Positions 63,906-64,000 of a stretch of DNA of 64,000 nt are shown piece by piece. The notes below the pieces were generated by a model. It saw nothing but the letters and a program-made list of their open reading frames with translations. It was not told the DNA's origin and searched no databases. The DNA is from Pleomorphomonas oryzae DSM 16300. Its GTDB lineage: Bacteria; Pseudomonadota; Alphaproteobacteria; Rhizobiales; Pleomorphomonadaceae. The position numbers were made by a program, and so were the translations under genes. Numbering within the stretch: the stretch's first letter is position 1; the number at the start of each line of letters is the position of its first letter. Where the stretch lies: contig NZ_AUHB01000010.1 in NCBI RefSeq assembly GCF_000422965.1, positions 165,471-229,470 on the forward strand, written 5' to 3'.

Positions 63906-64000
63906 ATGGCAGTCAAGGTCGCCATCAACGGCTTTGGTCGTATCGGTCGTAACGTTCTGCGCGCGATCGTCGAGTCCGGTCGCAAGGACATCGAGGTTGT
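63906..64000 (+). CDS. gap: Glyceraldehyde-3-phosphate dehydrogenase, 5' part
   Basis: The first 31 codons are visible: MAVKVAINGFGRIGRNVLRA, with the NAD-binding GFGRIGR motif of type I GAPDH, and the frame runs off the window end. AGGAGAG lies eight bases before the ATG. Its position after tkt matches the tkt-gap-pgk order common in Rhizobiales. Confidence 0.95.
   Translation, partial: MAVKVAINGFGRIGRNVLRAIVESGRKDIEV

Noticed and set aside
61651..63906. 751-codon frame opposite tkt
   Set aside because: Antisense shadow of the conserved transketolase gene.

Overview
The window is GC-rich, densely coded chromosomal DNA from a flagellated alphaproteobacterium. The Hyphomicrobiales (Rhizobiales) fit best. 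The reasons are the CtrA response regulator with a promoter rich in GANTC (the CcrM methylation motif), ChpT, the zapA / 6S RNA / 5-formyl-THF ligase order, EipA (DUF1134), DUF2336, DUF4164 and UbiK family proteins, and short palindromic repeats of the kind scattered through that order. The genus cannot be fixed from the sequence alone. I see no rRNA, tRNA, CRISPR array, transposase or phage gene.

Layout. 1-5.8 kb: moaE, moaD, pgsA and uvrC on the minus strand, interrupted by a small accessory block (SMR efflux pump, TetR repressor, DUF1345 membrane protein, VOC protein). 6-12 kb: YbjN and UbiK proteins, then lgt-midA-pgeF, a lipoprotein and prsA. 12-17 kb: an AGE-type sugar epimerase, a secreted protein, rplY, pth and ychF. 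17-20.2 kb: fliI-fliJ divergent from ctrA. 20.2-27.2 kb: cutA, nadK, an orphan Hpt protein, DUF2336, a lytic transglycosylase, an unknown protein and a CNNM/CorC-like protein. 27.3-30 kb: a MarR regulator and a zinc-type ABC transporter operon with a Zur-like operator, a translationally coupled 56-residue membrane peptide and no binding-protein gene. 30-36.3 kb: coiled-coil protein, EipA, YHS protein, a LysR / deacetylase / SnoaL-like set, and a MarR / haloalkane-dehalogenase pair. 36.4-43.1 kb: chpT followed by cheA-cheW-cheY-cheB-cheR. 43.1-50.2 kb: DUF899, an unusual TPR-HTH regulator, a glutaminyl-cyclotransferase-like propeller, a nitroreductase, a secreted protein, an SDR, ruvA and ruvC. 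50.3-57.3 kb: an orphan PAS/GAF sensor, a MocR regulator divergent from an EamA exporter, DUF1062, a DUF2975-XRE pair and an old-yellow-enzyme reductase. 57.5-64 kb: yebC, ymdB-like, 5-formyl-THF ligase, 6S RNA, a small membrane protein, zapA, DUF4164, tkt and the start of gap.

Themes. Several genes belong to the alphaproteobacterial phosphorelay that links cell cycle and motility: ctrA and chpT are both here, with fliI/fliJ next to ctrA and a che operon next to chpT. Two clusters of GANTC sites stand out: six sites in about 250 bp upstream of ctrA, and six in 63 bp between two convergent genes near 48.1 kb, where no promoter is expected. The best candidates for something undescribed are the small peptide of the zinc operon, the 48.1-kb GANTC/palindrome element, and the uncharacterised protein at 25.0 kb with CtrA-like boxes in front of it.
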